64,000 nucleotides of DNA from Xylocopa sonorina (lineage: Eukaryota > Arthropoda > Insecta > Hymenoptera > Apidae). Under the pieces are notes generated by a model. The model searched no databases and was not told where the DNA came from. It saw only the letters and a program-made list of their open reading frames with translations. Position 1 is the stretch's first letter; each line of letters begins with the position of its first letter. Shown here one piece after another: positions 23,741 to 36,715 of this stretch. The stretch is taken from contig NC_135207.1 of NCBI RefSeq assembly GCF_050948175.1, positions 2,029,501-2,093,500 of the forward strand, given 5' to 3'. The position numbers were made by a program, and so were the translations under genes.

Positions 23741-24964
23741 ATTAGTAAGTAGAATAAAGTATTAAATCTTCTATTTTTATTGTTCAGAGATTCCGTAGCG
23801 AATAGCTGTCCAACAAATTTCAAGTTGTTCTTCATTTAAAATATTTAGAATTAAAAACCAAAAAGTTATTGTATATATATATATGCACAAATGTCCTTAA
23901 AGAGTTTAACGATTGAAATAATTTGAGCAATTGTGACGAATGTGATCGTTTAAATTCGTATAATATTTACTAAACACTAAACAACTTCATACTAATTTCT
24001 CCCTGTTAATCGTGCTATCCAACAATTTTAATCACCCAAGAATTTAATATTTCTTCTGTGTCGACCTTCACATGGCTCTAAAAATCCATCAACCACCTTA
24101 CAACAGGCTATATAATTTTCTAAAACACTATCAGTAAAAGTAGTAAAGTAGAATTGACCCAGAAATCAATTAAAGCTTACACATAAGAAATTTCAGTTAA
24201 AAAATGCACCACACACATTCGAGTCTTCAACAAATAACGCCACGATCACCCTTCTTCTCCCACAGGCAAGAACACCGCTAATTTTCCTCGTCCCTCGACA
24301 CCTAATCCATAAAGAAAGGTACTCTGGTCAGCCAGCCCATTCACTGGCCCTCTCCAACCGCTAAATTACACACGCTTCATACCTCGACATCGTTCGATAC
24401 ACGGCGTGAAAGAGGGCCATTTCTCCGCGAAAGTTTCCTCAACTGCGCGCGAAGCACACCTTCGCAACGTGACGATCGTGTTACCATAATCACGGGGTAA
24501 TTACGGACGTACGTTGGTCCTTAGTCGCTCAAGTTGGCAAGTATGCGTCCGCTATACACGTGACAATCTGGCAATAATAATAGCCGGACGGTAATATCGG
24601 CATAATTGCAGAACGATGACATTACGTCCTACCCCGGAACTACGGACATTGTGTACGCGATACTGATTCACTGAGATGGCAGTCAGCTGCCAACAATACT
24701 GGTTAATAAAATGTTAAGCAGTTCAGATGCCAATTAAATAGCTAATCGCGACTGTTGAGGCTATCGTGACGAAAGTGTCTCGTCAAACATTCAGTGTTTG
24801 GTTAAATCAGAGATCTGGCTTGTTGGGTTGGTACCAATTGGTGTAGCACTAGTGAATTTCTATTAGAGGACAGAGATGACAGTTGCATATATTCTGTGCA
24901 GTAGTTAGAATTGGAACTTAAGTGAAAATGTTTTATTTTTATGTTCAAAAGTCGTGCAATGATA
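23741..24964. other. Unique intronic sequence with CG-rich island
   Basis: Bases 24220-24720 are CG-rich unique sequence containing GGGGTAATTACGGACGTACG, which includes a TAATTA-type core. The rest is AT-rich. No exon or RNA gene is recognised. Confidence 0.35.
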
Positions 24965-26165
24965 ATTGACAGACTAGAAAATTGGGGTTCTTAATATTTA
25001 ATATTACAAAAATTTATTGAAAACAACAGATAAATTAGATAATTTAAAAAGCTTCACAAAAAAGCTTGGCAGTTTAGTGCAAAATACAATAATTTCTTTT
25101 CCATTTCATTGCACCGTCTCAAAATTTGACTAAATTGTTCCAAGAAGAATCATTCTGAACCCCAAAAGCCCTATAACTGACAGGCTAGGAAACTTGGGAT
25201 TCTCAATATTTAATATTATACAAATTTATTGAAAACAACAGATAAATTAGATGATTTAAAAAGCTTCACAAAAAAGCTTGGCAATTTAATGCAAAATATA
25301 ATATCTTTTCTTTTTCCATAGCATCGTCTCAAAATTGACATTTTTTAAAAAAGAGACATTCTGAACCCCAAAAGCTAGGAAAATTGGGATTCTCAATGTT
25401 TAATATTATACAAATTTATTGAAAACAAGAGACAAATTAGATGATTTAAAAAGCTTCACAAAAAAGCTTGGCAGTTTATTGCAAAATAAAATAATAATTT
25501 CTTTTCCTTTTCCATTGCATTGTCTCAAAATTGACTACATTTTTTTAAGAAGAGACATTTTGAACCCCAAAAGCCCTGTAACTGACAGGCTAGGAAAATT
25601 GGGATTCTCAATGTTTAACATTATATAAATTTATTGAAAAGAACAGACAAATTAGATGATTTAAAAGGCTTCACAAAAGAGCTTGGTGTTTAGTACAAAA
25701 TATAATAATTTCTTTTCCTTTTCCATTGCATTGTCTCAAAATTGACTACATTTTTTTAAGAAGAGACATTTTGAACCCCAAAAGCCCTGTAACTGACAGG
25801 CTAGGAAAATTGGGATTCTCAATGTTTAACATTATATAAATTTATTGAAAAGAACAGACAAATTAGATGATTTAAAAGGCTTCACAAAAGAGCTTGGTGT
25901 TTAGTACAAAATATAATAATTTCTTTTCCTTTTCCATTGCATTGTCTCAAAATTGACTACATTTTTTTAAGAAGAGACATTCTGAACCTCAAAAGCCCTA
26001 TAACTGACAGGCTAGAAATTAAATGATTTAAAAAGCTTCACAAAAAAGCTTGGCAGTTAAGTGCAAAATATAATAATTTCTTTTCCTTTTCCATTGCACC
26101 GTCTCAAAATTGACTACATTTTTTAAGGAAGAGACATTCTAAACCCCAAAAGCCCTCTAATCAGC
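24965..26165. repeat. Tandem array, about 200-220 bp unit, six copies
   Basis: Units share AACCCCAAAAGCCCT, ACTGACAGGCTAGGAAA, GATGATTTAAAA.GCTTCAC and CATTG.CTCAAAATTGACT. Two neighbouring units (about 25560-26000) are almost identical, which indicates recent duplication, while the outer ones are more diverged. Confidence 0.9.
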
Positions 26166-28869
26166 AATAAATCACCACAGCTTCACGTTAGACCCCGCAA
26201 AGTTTGGCCTCCCATATCCATCTAATTAAATCCACGGGAATCCAACCGTAACAGGAGCATATTTCGCGGAAGAGTGTAATTTCTACAGCCACCCGCGCGA
26301 TCTTTTCCACCCTCCTTTCGAGGTGGAATTAGAAGAAAATTGTTCGAGTTGCGCAGCTCCTCCATAAACTAAGAAAGTAGTACCGTCTCGGATTTTCTAG
26401 TCGATCTATTTATCGGCGTGGTCCAGATCTGCTTTTTAATTCTTAAGCACGACCGGTTGGGGCGCTCGTGCAACAGCAGAATGCATTATGCAGTCCAAGT
26501 TGCGCTAGCTGCGTACTACTCCTTTTTTGCTCCAACGTTAATACGAGCTTTCAGCGTTATTTCCCCCCCTTCGTCTCTCTTTTCTCCTCTGTCTTGTTTC
26601 ACTTTTTTTTCAGCTTCTTGCTCTCGTAGGAACAATGAAGTATTTTTATCTGCAACGCAGTCTGCGTGGTGTCTGGAATATGTTTGCAATTCTGCGTGGT
26701 ATCAGTCATGGAATATAGTTTTAAAATTCATTTTTCTTTCTTGAGAATTGTCTCAATGGATGCATTTTAAAATGATAAATGATGTAAACGCTGAAAATGA
26801 TATTTGGACATATTACAGACTTACAGAAATGGTTTGGGCAGCTATTTTTATAAATTTAGAGGGAAGATAAGTAGTGCAAACATCATTTTACCTCTTTTTT
26901 GCATTAACAAAAATTAATTTTTTATTTTATTGACACCTTTATTTGACATCTTTTATTATTGCAACTCTTGAATTGCTTCAACTTTTTTTTTTATAGTTCT
27001 ACAAGTGCCCTATTTGTCTCTAATGTAGTTTACTTATAGTTAAATGAAAATTCCAATGAAAATATGTGTTTTTCAAATTAACGAGGATAAACTAATTCTC
27101 TATTCCGTATTGTTTACAATTATTTGGAAATCTAACTTCCTTAAGTTGTAAAATCGTTTTAAAGGATCTCTGCTAACGTTTCTCTCTCGTCCACACGCAA
27201 ATACGATATTTTCATTAATCATTGCGAGTTGACATAAATGCTGGCTAATGAAAAGGTGCTTTTATGCTGTATATAAAGTTATTTTGACTAATTGCAACCT
27301 GTATCACCGACGTAACACTTTAAACTTACTCCTCTTATATAATTGCAAGCGCATAATTTGTATTTCCACGATTTTTAACCTTAATGTTTAACAACAAAAT
27401 TTGTATTATAACAGATTAAACTGTACAATAATTATATTTAAAGTTTTTCATATCTATTTCTATTAATACTCTGACATAAGAATGATAAATCTCAGTAGTA
27501 TAGCTCAATCTGTTAGCATACAAGTCTTCAAAACAGACTTAGCGACACAAATATCAACCTGAACGATCTTATTCGCCACGATCTCATAAATTAACTCAAG
27601 CAACAACTTTTACGTTAATTACTTTTACGATTTTCTCTAAATACTAGTGATTTATCTTGCAGTTGACTATCAAAGCCGAATCAGACCCAAAACACGTAGA
27701 AACACACGTTTGTTTCGTTACAATTTGTCGAATCGCAATACTGCGCTACATCGAAATAAAAATAAAAAAAAGCTCGACAAAGCATGTACAAGCAAGGTAA
27801 AAAAGTATAGACAGAGAGGAATGATAATTGCGCTCGCGCACCAGCAGAAATCAATCGTTCGACGGCGAGGGAAATCAACGACCTCGTGGGGATAAACAAC
27901 CCGTGGACAGTGTTGCCTCATAGACATTTCCACGTGCGCCAAACAGCGACGTTGTATCGTCCGCTGAAGGTCGTTAATTTTTTAACAGACGCGAAAACAC
28001 GCGCGCGAACCAAATCGAACCAAATCGTTCGTGGAGGAGAGTATATTTTTTCCCTCCTCTTTCGTTTCTATTTAAATATTTTTCTGTCCCGCTCGTCGTT
28101 TTTACTGCAATCGAATGCCAATTTCTGTCGTCGTTATTGTTTTCTGTTTTTTTTTCTTTTTTAAATTCAACTGCACCCTGAATTTTATCGAAATTGGAAA
28201 ATTAATGCAAAGTCGTGTAATTTGTGGACGCTGGCTCGGTTACGATATTTTTGATCGTCGACGAGATATTCTGTTCCCAACAATTATTGGAAAACATTAT
28301 TTCCAGCTTAAGCTGACGCGTCGCCACGTGTCGCGAGGGGATGAAACTTTAACCGCGAGTAAAATTCAAAATCGAGAAAGTGGATAAGAGAATCGTAAGA
28401 ATGAGGGAGGGTGAGAAGATAATGCGTAAAAGGGGAGAAGTTGACGGGTAAAAGGAAGACGAAAAAGGTGAAGAAAATGGTGAAAGGGTGAATAAAGAAC
28501 TGAAATGTGGGGGTGATAATGACGGTGGCAGTTGAATAGGCGGTGAAAGGTAGATTATGAGAAAGCAAGCCGTGATGAAGGCGAAAACTTGTTGTAACGA
28601 TGTATAATAGTTTCGTTAAAGCGTTCGCAATGTTAAAAATAAGTATCCATAATTTAAACACCTTTTTTTTTTTTAATATATATCATTCTCTTTGCAAACT
28701 GTGTGATACGTAAAATTGTAGTGGATGAAGCACAGTTAGCAGCTAGTCTTGCATTTTTTAATTTGTCTTAATCTAGAATATTTCGAATGAACAATTTCTT
28801 TGTTAAGAGATCAAATTACAAACCAATTTTCGACTAAAAACAAAGAATATTCTAAGAATGAATTACTTT
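26166..28869. other. Intronic sequence with CG-rich islands
   Basis: CG-rich blocks lie at about 26166-26700 and 27820-28060, and a purine-rich block (GAGGGAGG and GAAGA runs) at about 28370-28610. Frames on both strands overlap and show no recognised domain. No exon is assigned. Confidence 0.35.
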
Positions 28870-29140
28870 CTATTTATTAAACCAACTAAATATTTTATAT
28901 ATATTTGTCAACATTAATAAAAACAATTAATAAAAACAACTTATTTTTTAAAGTTTCTATGTATTATTGAAATTTTAATAATGAGAAATAAATTTGTGAA
29001 ATAAATATTGTCAATATACAGATCATTTTAAAGCTTGGAATTTTCTTTTCATTTTGATTATAAATATTATTATGTACATTGACAATATTTAATTTTAAAA
29101 TTTACTAAAATTTCAATGATAAAGTTGAACGATAATATGA
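28870..29140. repeat. Diverged hairpin related to the mariner-like MITE
   Basis: Inverted halves around about 29050 contain AAATATTGTCAATATACA and TACATTGACAATATTT, with ATTGAAATTTTA and AAATTTCAATGATAAAGTTG on the outer parts. The same inverted motifs form the arms of the element at 38109-38645. This is an older, degraded copy. Confidence 0.45.
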
Positions 29141-29284
29141 GTCGTGGCACGCACATTTTCAAACAAAATAAAAGCTGCCCCTATCTACAAACTCTTAAAA
29201 AAGAATAATATTCTGCTCTGCTTTGTGTTATTCATTTTAAACACTCCGTTAAACATGTTTGGAATCGAACGAATTCACAGAATA

Positions 29285-30866
29285 TATGGACCGTTTAGTT
29301 TGAAAGTGGTGTAAGTCCTTTAAAAAAAAAAAATGGGATATGACATAATTTATGCTTAATTTAGTGTAAACTTTTTGTTTATAACTAGTTAGTATTTAAT
29401 ATCTTAAAAAATGCCAGTGCTTTGTTCAATTTAAATGTTGTATCACGATGCCAAGTCTATTACATTCGAAAAATATAAGAATGTTTAGCAATTATTACCT
29501 TATATATCTCCTCTGCATCATAAATATTTCAAAACACTGCCACATGAAGAGCATAAATAATTAATAATACCAGTATCTTGTGTTAAGTTCAACAATATAT
29601 AAATATAATTAACGTTCACAATAAAAAATGTTAATCCTATTTTATTTCTTGTTATCATTTATAAACAAAATTGGATTAATATGAGATGTATTTTAAGTGA
29701 TATTTGTTATTTCAAAATTGAAATTAAATGATACTTACAATTGACTAATTACGAAACTGGTGTAAGTCCATTTGCAGCCTGGAAACGACAATTATTTTAC
29801 TTAAATTCGCCTCAAAGAAATTTGTACAATCAAATTACATATTGATAAATTAGTACAAACATTCCCAGATTTCACATAATTATTCTAATAATTTTCTGGA
29901 AACAAAAGAAAATAGACTTGCAATTGAAATTAAATAACATTTACAATTGACTAATTATGAAAGTGGTGTAAGTCCATTTACAGCCTGAAAATCGTCAATT
30001 ATTTTACTTAAATTCGCCTAAAAGAAATTTATACAATCAAATTACATATTGATAAATTAGTACAAACATTCCATCAGACTTCACATAATTATTCTAATAA
30101 TTTTCTGGAAACAAAAGAAAATAGACTTGCAATTGAAATTAAACATTTACAATTGACTAATTATGAAACTGGTGTAAGTCCATTTGCAGCCTGGAAATCG
30201 TCAATTATTTTACTTAAGTTCGCCTAAAAGAAATTTATATAATCAAATTACTTATCGATAAATTAATACAAACATTCCATCAGACTTCACATAATTAACC
30301 TACATTCTTTAATTGTCAGATCTGCTAACATTCAATTTTCTTAAAACAAAAGAAAACGGACTTGCAATTGAAATTAAATAACATTTACAATAGACTAATC
30401 ATAAAAGTGATGTAAGTCCATTTGCAGCCTGGAAATCGTCAATTATTTTACATAAATTCCCCTAAAAGAAATTTATATAATCAAATTACATATCGATAAA
30501 TTAGTACAAACATTCCATCAGACTTCACATAATTAACCTACATTCTTTAATTGTCAGATCTGCTAACATTCAATTTTCTTAAAACAAAAGAAAACGGACT
30601 TGCAATTGAAATTAAAAACATTTACAATAGACTAATCATAAAAGTGATGTAAGTCCATTTGCAGCCTGGAAATCGTCAATTATTTTACATAAATTCCCCT
30701 AAAAGAAATTTATATAATCAAATTACATATCGATAAATTAGTACAAACATTCCATCAGACTTCACATAATTAACCTACATTCTTTAATTGTCAGAGCTGC
30801 TGACATTCAATTTTCTGGAAACAAAAGAAAATAGATTTGCAGCACTTTCAAAACAAACGGTCCATA
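29285..30866 (+). mobile_element. TA-flanked element, TGGACCG family, with amplified internal motif
   Basis: Inverted ends: left TGGACCGTTTAGTTTGAAAG (29287) and, on the reverse strand, right TGGACCGTTTGTTTTGAAAG (ending at 30864). TA lies on both sides (29285-29286 and 30865-30866). The ends resemble those of 15372-16222 (TGAGCCGTTTATTTTGAAAG). The motif GTGTAAGTCCATTTGCAGCC, an extension of the terminal GAAAGTGGTGTAAGTCC, recurs internally about every 205-240 bp at about 29759, 29964, 30173, 30412 and 30649 as part of a five-copy array. No coding region is seen. Confidence 0.68.
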
Positions 30867-31475
30867 TCGTAAATCCGTAGGAAATCGATCGGCTGGCAGA
30901 AAAATCCGTTTTGAATAGCGTCTAAAACAGGGGATAGCTTAATTATGAAAGGCTCGGAACGAGGCCAGATGGGTAAGAATATTTTTTCGCGTCCCTCCGT
31001 AGCGTCCGTCGTCTTGCTCTCTTTATTATTCCCCAGTCGACATCACGGGTCCTCCCGTTAATGGGAATTCGTGATTTTGAACTGGATGCGGCTCCATCGC
31101 CGTTCTCAATGCCCAGCGGCCCCCTCCTCTTAGCCGGAGGTGCAATTAACGTCGACGCGCACCAAATGAGATTTATTAGCTCTTCTGGTATAATTGCTGC
31201 CAAGAAAGTCGGCGGATGCCAATGTTTTCTACCTCTCTCTCTCTCTCTGTTTCCACCTTCTTCTTTTTTTCTCCTGCGCAATTACGTCTAACGAAAGCAA
31301 TTATCGAGTTTCGTTAGGTTTGTCGCGTGAACGCCTCTTGCGAGTCTCCACGATTTCTCCAATGCGATCGATTGGCAATAAAAGCTCGTGCGTCCACTTG
31401 GGCGATTGGGTGTCTGTAAAGAAGAAACTGAGACAAATGAATCTGAAAAAGTACGTAAATTTTTCGAAGGAGAAA
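30867..31475. other. CG-rich intronic island
   Basis: The sequence is unique and CpG-containing, with a CT microsatellite at about 31232-31250. Overlapping frames on both strands (30943-31490) show no recognised domain, so it is treated as non-coding. Confidence 0.35.
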
Positions 31476-33771
31476 TTAACACATTGCTGACTGGTTACAA
31501 GTTAACCTTTTGCTCTTGAACGGTGACTCTCACTCGCCACGATGTTTCGTGCGGCAACTCGAGCTGCTGTATTTATGCTGAATTTCGTTATCTCTAGTGG
31601 ATAAATGCGAAGTATTGGTTCGTAAATAGGTCCCTTAGGCTGTTTATGTTTTTGGTTGGAAAGTGACATTGTGACGTAAATTCGTCTACGACTGTAGTTC
31701 TAAATGCGATGTCTCTAGCGTTAGTGCAGTCTCGACGGTCGTAGCGAGCACACGTATCGCGAAATTTTGTGTCACTCGTTTGAAAGTTTTAAGTCGCGTT
31801 TGATTTTAAATTGATCAGAAACGTATCTATCACGATAGTGATGTATTATCGAGTGTGAGGAACAGAAAAATTAAAGTAATAGGCAGTGAATCCGGAAGTA
31901 GCAGCGATGACCCACAAGATCCTGGCAACTCAAAATGTCCTGATAAGTGTTTTATATAATGTCACACCAAACAGCATTACAGAGCTTGAACTTCGATAAC
32001 TATCTTTTTCATAATGTAAACACAGATAATATATCAAAATATAACACTTTCGTATGTTAATTCTTATATAAAGGGTGAATCATAAATACCTGTATTTAAC
32101 CAGTTAACTGCGTTCGACGTGTATACACGTCGAACCAAAACTTTACTTTCTTGCGATTGGTGAGTATAATTCTTGTCAAATAAAACTGTAAAAGCCTTCC
32201 TCGTTTTACATTTCTCGTGAAATGTATAATAGGAGTATTTCCTTGCGCTTGACGTGTATTCCCGTCATTGTTTGATTTTAATTACGCGCTTCGTAGACGA
32301 TTTCTGAAACTGAATTACGCAGTTAACTGGTTAAGGCGAGTTTAATTTTGAATCGATCATGATTAAATTGGTGATAGAGCAAGTGTAAACAGTAATTACG
32401 TATCGAGTGTGAGAAATAGAAAAATTAGTGTAAGAGACAGTGAATCCGGATGTAGCAGCTATAACACAAGATCCTGGCAATTCAGAATGCCTTGGTAAGC
32501 GTTTTGTATAATATCACACCAAACACGAAACTACAGAACTTGAACTTCGATAATTATCTTCTTCGAGATGTAAACACAGATGATATATCAAAATATAACA
32601 CTTTCATATGTTAATTCTTGTATAAATTCATTTACGTGCGAAATTGTCTCGAGTTGCAGCGATGAAAGAACTTGAATTTCGATAATTATCTTTTTCAAAA
32701 TGTAAACACAGATGATATATCAAAATATAACACTTCCGTATGTCAATTCTTATATAAATTCATTTACGCGTGAAATTGTCTCGAGTTGCAGCGATGAGCC
32801 ACAAGATCGTGGCAATTCAGAATGCCTTGGTAAGCGTTTTGTATAATATCACACCAAACACGAAACTACAGAACTTGAACTTCGATAATTATCCTGTACA
32901 AAATGTAAACACAGATGATGTATCAAAATATAACACTTTCGTATGTTAATTCTTATATAAATTCATTTACGTGCGAAATTTTCGACTTACAGCGCCGCCC
33001 TATCGAAAAAGTCGTCGAACGCAAAGGATTAATCTTCGCGTCTGGTTTTTCGTATAATATCATAGCAAACACCGCCACAGAACTTGAACTTTGATAATTA
33101 TCCTTTACAAAATGTAAACACAAATAATATATCAAAATATAACACTTTCGTGTATTAATTCTTATATAAATTCAAATTCACTTACGCGCGAAATTGTCTC
33201 GAGTTGCAGCGCCACTTAACTGAAAAAGTCGTCGAGCGCAAAGGGTTAATCTTCTACAGAACTTGAACTTCGATAATTATCTTTTTCAAGATGTAAACAC
33301 AGGTAATATATCAATATATAACACTTTTGTATGTTAATTATTATACAAATTCATTTACGAAATTGTCTCGAGTTGCAGCAACATCCGATCGAAAAACTCG
33401 TCGAGTGCAAATGCTTAACTCGTGTTTTCGTGGGTAAGCGTTGGTGACCATCCACGAGTAAACTCGTAATAAGCTTTTTTCCGCATCTTTACTGTTTTCA
33501 CGACGCACTGTTGGAAATCTTGTAGTGGAATTATTTGCTCTGCATATCTCGAGTTGTGACCAAGACCCCATATATTTGCAAAACTTGGTGTACCACTACA
33601 CGTAGGTGATTGTTATACTTTTTATCATACGAAAAAGAAATATTAAGAGTTGAATAATAAATAAAATTTATTCAAGTTTATTTAGATTGTTTTACTTCCA
33701 CATCCGCTTTCAAGACAATAGCCGAGTACATAAGGGAAATTTTCAGAAAAGTTCAGTCAGCAATGTGTTAA
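31476..33771 (+). mobile_element. piggyBac-like non-autonomous element
   Basis: TTAA at 31476-31479 and 33768-33771 flanks 14-bp perfect inverted ends, CACATTGCTGACTG. A TTAA target is diagnostic of the piggyBac superfamily, although a few other superfamilies share it. About 2.3 kb long. Internal units of about 200 bp carry AGTGAATCCGGA.GTAGCAGC, AACTTCGATAATTATC and TGTAAACACAGATGATATA, repeated at about 31890, 32450, 32660, 32790 and beyond. In one frame the first unit reads GSESGSSSDDPQDPGNSKCP after a basic RNRKIK stretch. Acidic serine-rich N-termini of this kind occur in piggyBac transposases, so it may be a coding remnant. Another TTAA element is nested inside. Confidence 0.7.
32096..32334 (+). 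mobile_element. TTAA-flanked MITE, CCAGTTAA family, nested copy
   Basis: TTAA at 32096-32099 and 32331-32334 flanks inverted ends CCAGTTAACTGCGT. This 239-bp element belongs to the family at 78-849 and 1216-1665. Near its left end is a perfect 24-bp palindrome at 32112-32135 (centre GTATAC). It lies inside the 31476-33771 element and is therefore younger than it. Confidence 0.78.
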
Positions 33772-34295
33772 AAACTACAGCCAGCGCGTACTTGGAACAA
33801 AGAAGTTCTATTATCACTGTTGTTCCATACGAATTTTTGTTTTATACGTATATTTTGCAGTTTTGGAATATCCTGTAAAATATTGCGTACAGAATTGAAT
33901 CTTGAAGTAGACAGATATTTATTTTATTAGTGAAATCTCAAGAGTACCTTTCATTTATAGACATCTGGTTATTTGCAATAATTTTAAAATTCATTTAACA
34001 AATTTTCTTAAAATTCTATTTTGGCTTGTTAAGAACTAGAGCCAGCGCGTACTTGAAATGAAGAAGTTCTATTGATCACTGTTGTTCTGTACGAATTTTT
34101 GTTTTATGCATATATTTTACAATTTTAGAATATCGTGAAAAGTATTGCGTACAAAATTGAATCTTGAAGTAGACAGATATTTATTTTATTAGTGAAATCT
34201 CAAGAGTATTCTTCATTTATAGACATCTGGTTATTTGCAATAATTTTAAAATTCATTTAACAAATTTTCTTAAAATTCTATATTGGCTTATTTCT
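33768..34295. repeat. Two-copy direct repeat, about 261 bp
   Basis: Copies start at TTAA (33768 and 34029). They share CAGCGCGTACTTG, GTTCTATT..TCACTGTTGTT and TTGAATCTTGAAGTAGACAG. The first copy begins exactly at the right TTAA of the piggyBac-like element. Confidence 0.85.
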
Positions 34296-35261
34296 TTTTT
34301 TCGCATCCTTTGTTGATTAAAAAAAAGAAAACAGAGACCAGTTGTTCGTGCAAATGCAACGAAGCCCTGCTAACGCGCGCAAATCGCATTGGAAGCTCTC
34401 TCGTAACGCAGAGATAATCGCAAAACGCGGAAGGTAATTAGGTAATTAGTTTCCGGTAACATGAACACCCGCGCCACGTTTATGTACATAAAATACAGGA
34501 TTTAGATGTAACTCAATGTTACCAGACAGAGATATTACCGTGAGAGATCTCCCTATCGGAACTGTGCACACGGAATTGAAGTAACGAGGTACTTTTGTCG
34601 TTATTAATTTGCTCTGAAATTCATGGGGCTAATTCAAGGCTCCATGAATCAGCGTACAGGATTCTCTGATCACGCTGTGAACCTGAATGCAGAACAAGAA
34701 ACCGATACGTGAGATACGTTCAAAGTAACGTTTTGACATTTATTCGTTTTTTATTAAGTCTTTTACTAGTTTTGTATTTTACATACGCAATTATTCTAAA
34801 ATTTGTTACAATTTCAGAACAACGAATGTAATCTGAAAGTCTCACGACTTGAAATTCTTAAAACCCTTGAAATTCACAGGACTCTTACAAATTGAAAAGA
34901 ATAATGGATTTAAACAATATTCAGTCTCTAATTTCCAATGCTTTCCAAATATTATAATTAGATATATTAAGATTTATAATTTAATAAATCAGAAGTTTCT
35001 TATTTTTGCAAATCTTGCACATATTAAATATAAAAATTCATTCTACTAAAGAAGTGGCGCATAATATAAATTATATTTCATTCTTGAGTTCTCGAGATCT
35101 TTTCAATTTAATTAATAACAAAATTTTCTGTTCTCTTTTGTAATATCTCATATAAAAAAGAAATACCAATCGAAGGAGCGAATACACCCATAGTAAATAA
35201 TCTTTCAACATTTATGGAACAAAAAAAATTGCTACTTATATCTAAGAGACATTTTTAAATT
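34296..35261. other. Unique intronic sequence
   Basis: A CG-richer block lies at about 34330-34700, followed by AT-rich sequence. No exon, array or RNA is recognised. Confidence 0.35.
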
Positions 35262-36690
35262 TTTCTTCCCCGTCCTGTGAGATATTTGTTTATTTTTACT
35301 TCCGCGTTTTGTGAGATATTTTTTACTTTTAACTTGTAAGATATTTATTTATGTATATTATATATATATTTATTTGTAAGATATTTATTTATTTGTCTTG
35401 TAAGATATTTATTTATTTTTACTTCCTCGTTTTGTGAGATATTTTTTAATTTCTACTTTCTCGTCTTGTGAGATATTTATTTATTTTTACTTCCTCGTCT
35501 TGTGATATATTTTTTAATTTTTACTTTCCACGTCTTATGAAATATTTTTTAATTTTTACCTTCCATGTCTTGTGAGATATGTTTTAATTTTAACTTCCTC
35601 GTCTTGTGAGATATTTATTTATTCTTACCTTCCTTGTCTTGTGAGATATTTTTTAATTTTTACCTTCCATGTCCTGTGAGATATTTGTTAATTTTTACTT
35701 CCTCGTCTTGTGAGATAGCTTTTAATTTTTACTTTCTTGTCTTGTGAGATATTTTTTAATTTTTACCTTCCATGTCCTGTGAGATATTTTTTAATTTTTA
35801 CCTTCCATGTCTTGTGAGATATTTTTTAATTTCTACTTCCTCGTCTTGTGAAACATTTATTTATTCTTACCTTATTTTTTAATTTTTACTTCCTCGTTTT
35901 GTAAGACATTTATTTATTCTTACCTTCCTCGTCTTGAGATATTTTTTAATTTTTACCTTCTTCGTCTTGTGAGATATTTATTTATTTTTACTTCCTCGTC
36001 TTGTGAGATATTTTTTAATTTTAACTTCCTCGTCTTGTACGATATTTATTTATTTTTACTTCCTCGTCTTGTGAGATATTTTTTAATTTTAACTTCCTCG
36101 TCTTGTACGATATTTATTTATTTTTACTTCCTCGTCTTGTGAGATAGCTTTTAATTTTTACTTCCTTGTCTTGTGAGATATTTCTTAATTTTTACCTTCC
36201 ATGTCCTGTGAGATATTTGTTAATTTTTACTTGCTCGTCTTGTGAGATAGCTTTTAATTTTTACTTCCTTGTCTTGAGACATATTTTTAAATTTTTACTT
36301 ACTCGTTTTGTGAGACATTTATTTATTTTTACTTCCTCGTTTTGTTAGATATTTTTTAATTTTTACCTTCCATGTCCTATGAGATATTTGTTAATTTTTA
36401 CTTCCTCGTCTTGTGAGATAGCTTTTAATTCTTACTTCCTTGTCTTATGAGATATTTTACAATTTTTACTTACTCGTTTCTATGAGATATATTTTAATTT
36501 TTACCTTCCACATCTTGTGAGATATTTTTTAATTTTTACCTTCCATGTCCTGTGAGATATTTGTTAATTTTTACTTCCTCGTCTTGTGAGATAGCTTTTA
36601 ATTCTTACCTCCTTGTCTTATGAGATATTTAAAAATTTTTACTTACTCGTTTCTGTGAGATATTTTTTAATTTTTACCCTCCACGTCTCA
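35262..36690 (+). repeat. Pyrimidine-rich minisatellite, about 35-bp unit, roughly 40 copies
   Basis: Units follow TTTTTACTTCCTCGTCTTGT then GAGATATTTTTTAAT, with variants such as ACCTTCCATGTCC. A higher-order block (units with GATAGC, ATTTC and ATTTG) repeats in the last 600 bp. The plus strand is almost free of runs of purines. The array ends about 25 bp before the exon 2 acceptor. Confidence 0.92.
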
Positions 36691-36715
36691 AATATCGTTT
36701 CGTTTTCTGTTGCAG

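Noticed and set aside
27495..27550. tRNA-like string (TAGCTCAATCTGTTAG with AAGTC..GACTT stem)
   Set aside because: No acceptor stem and no GGTTCGAAT-type B box at the right distance; at best a chance match or a decayed fragment.
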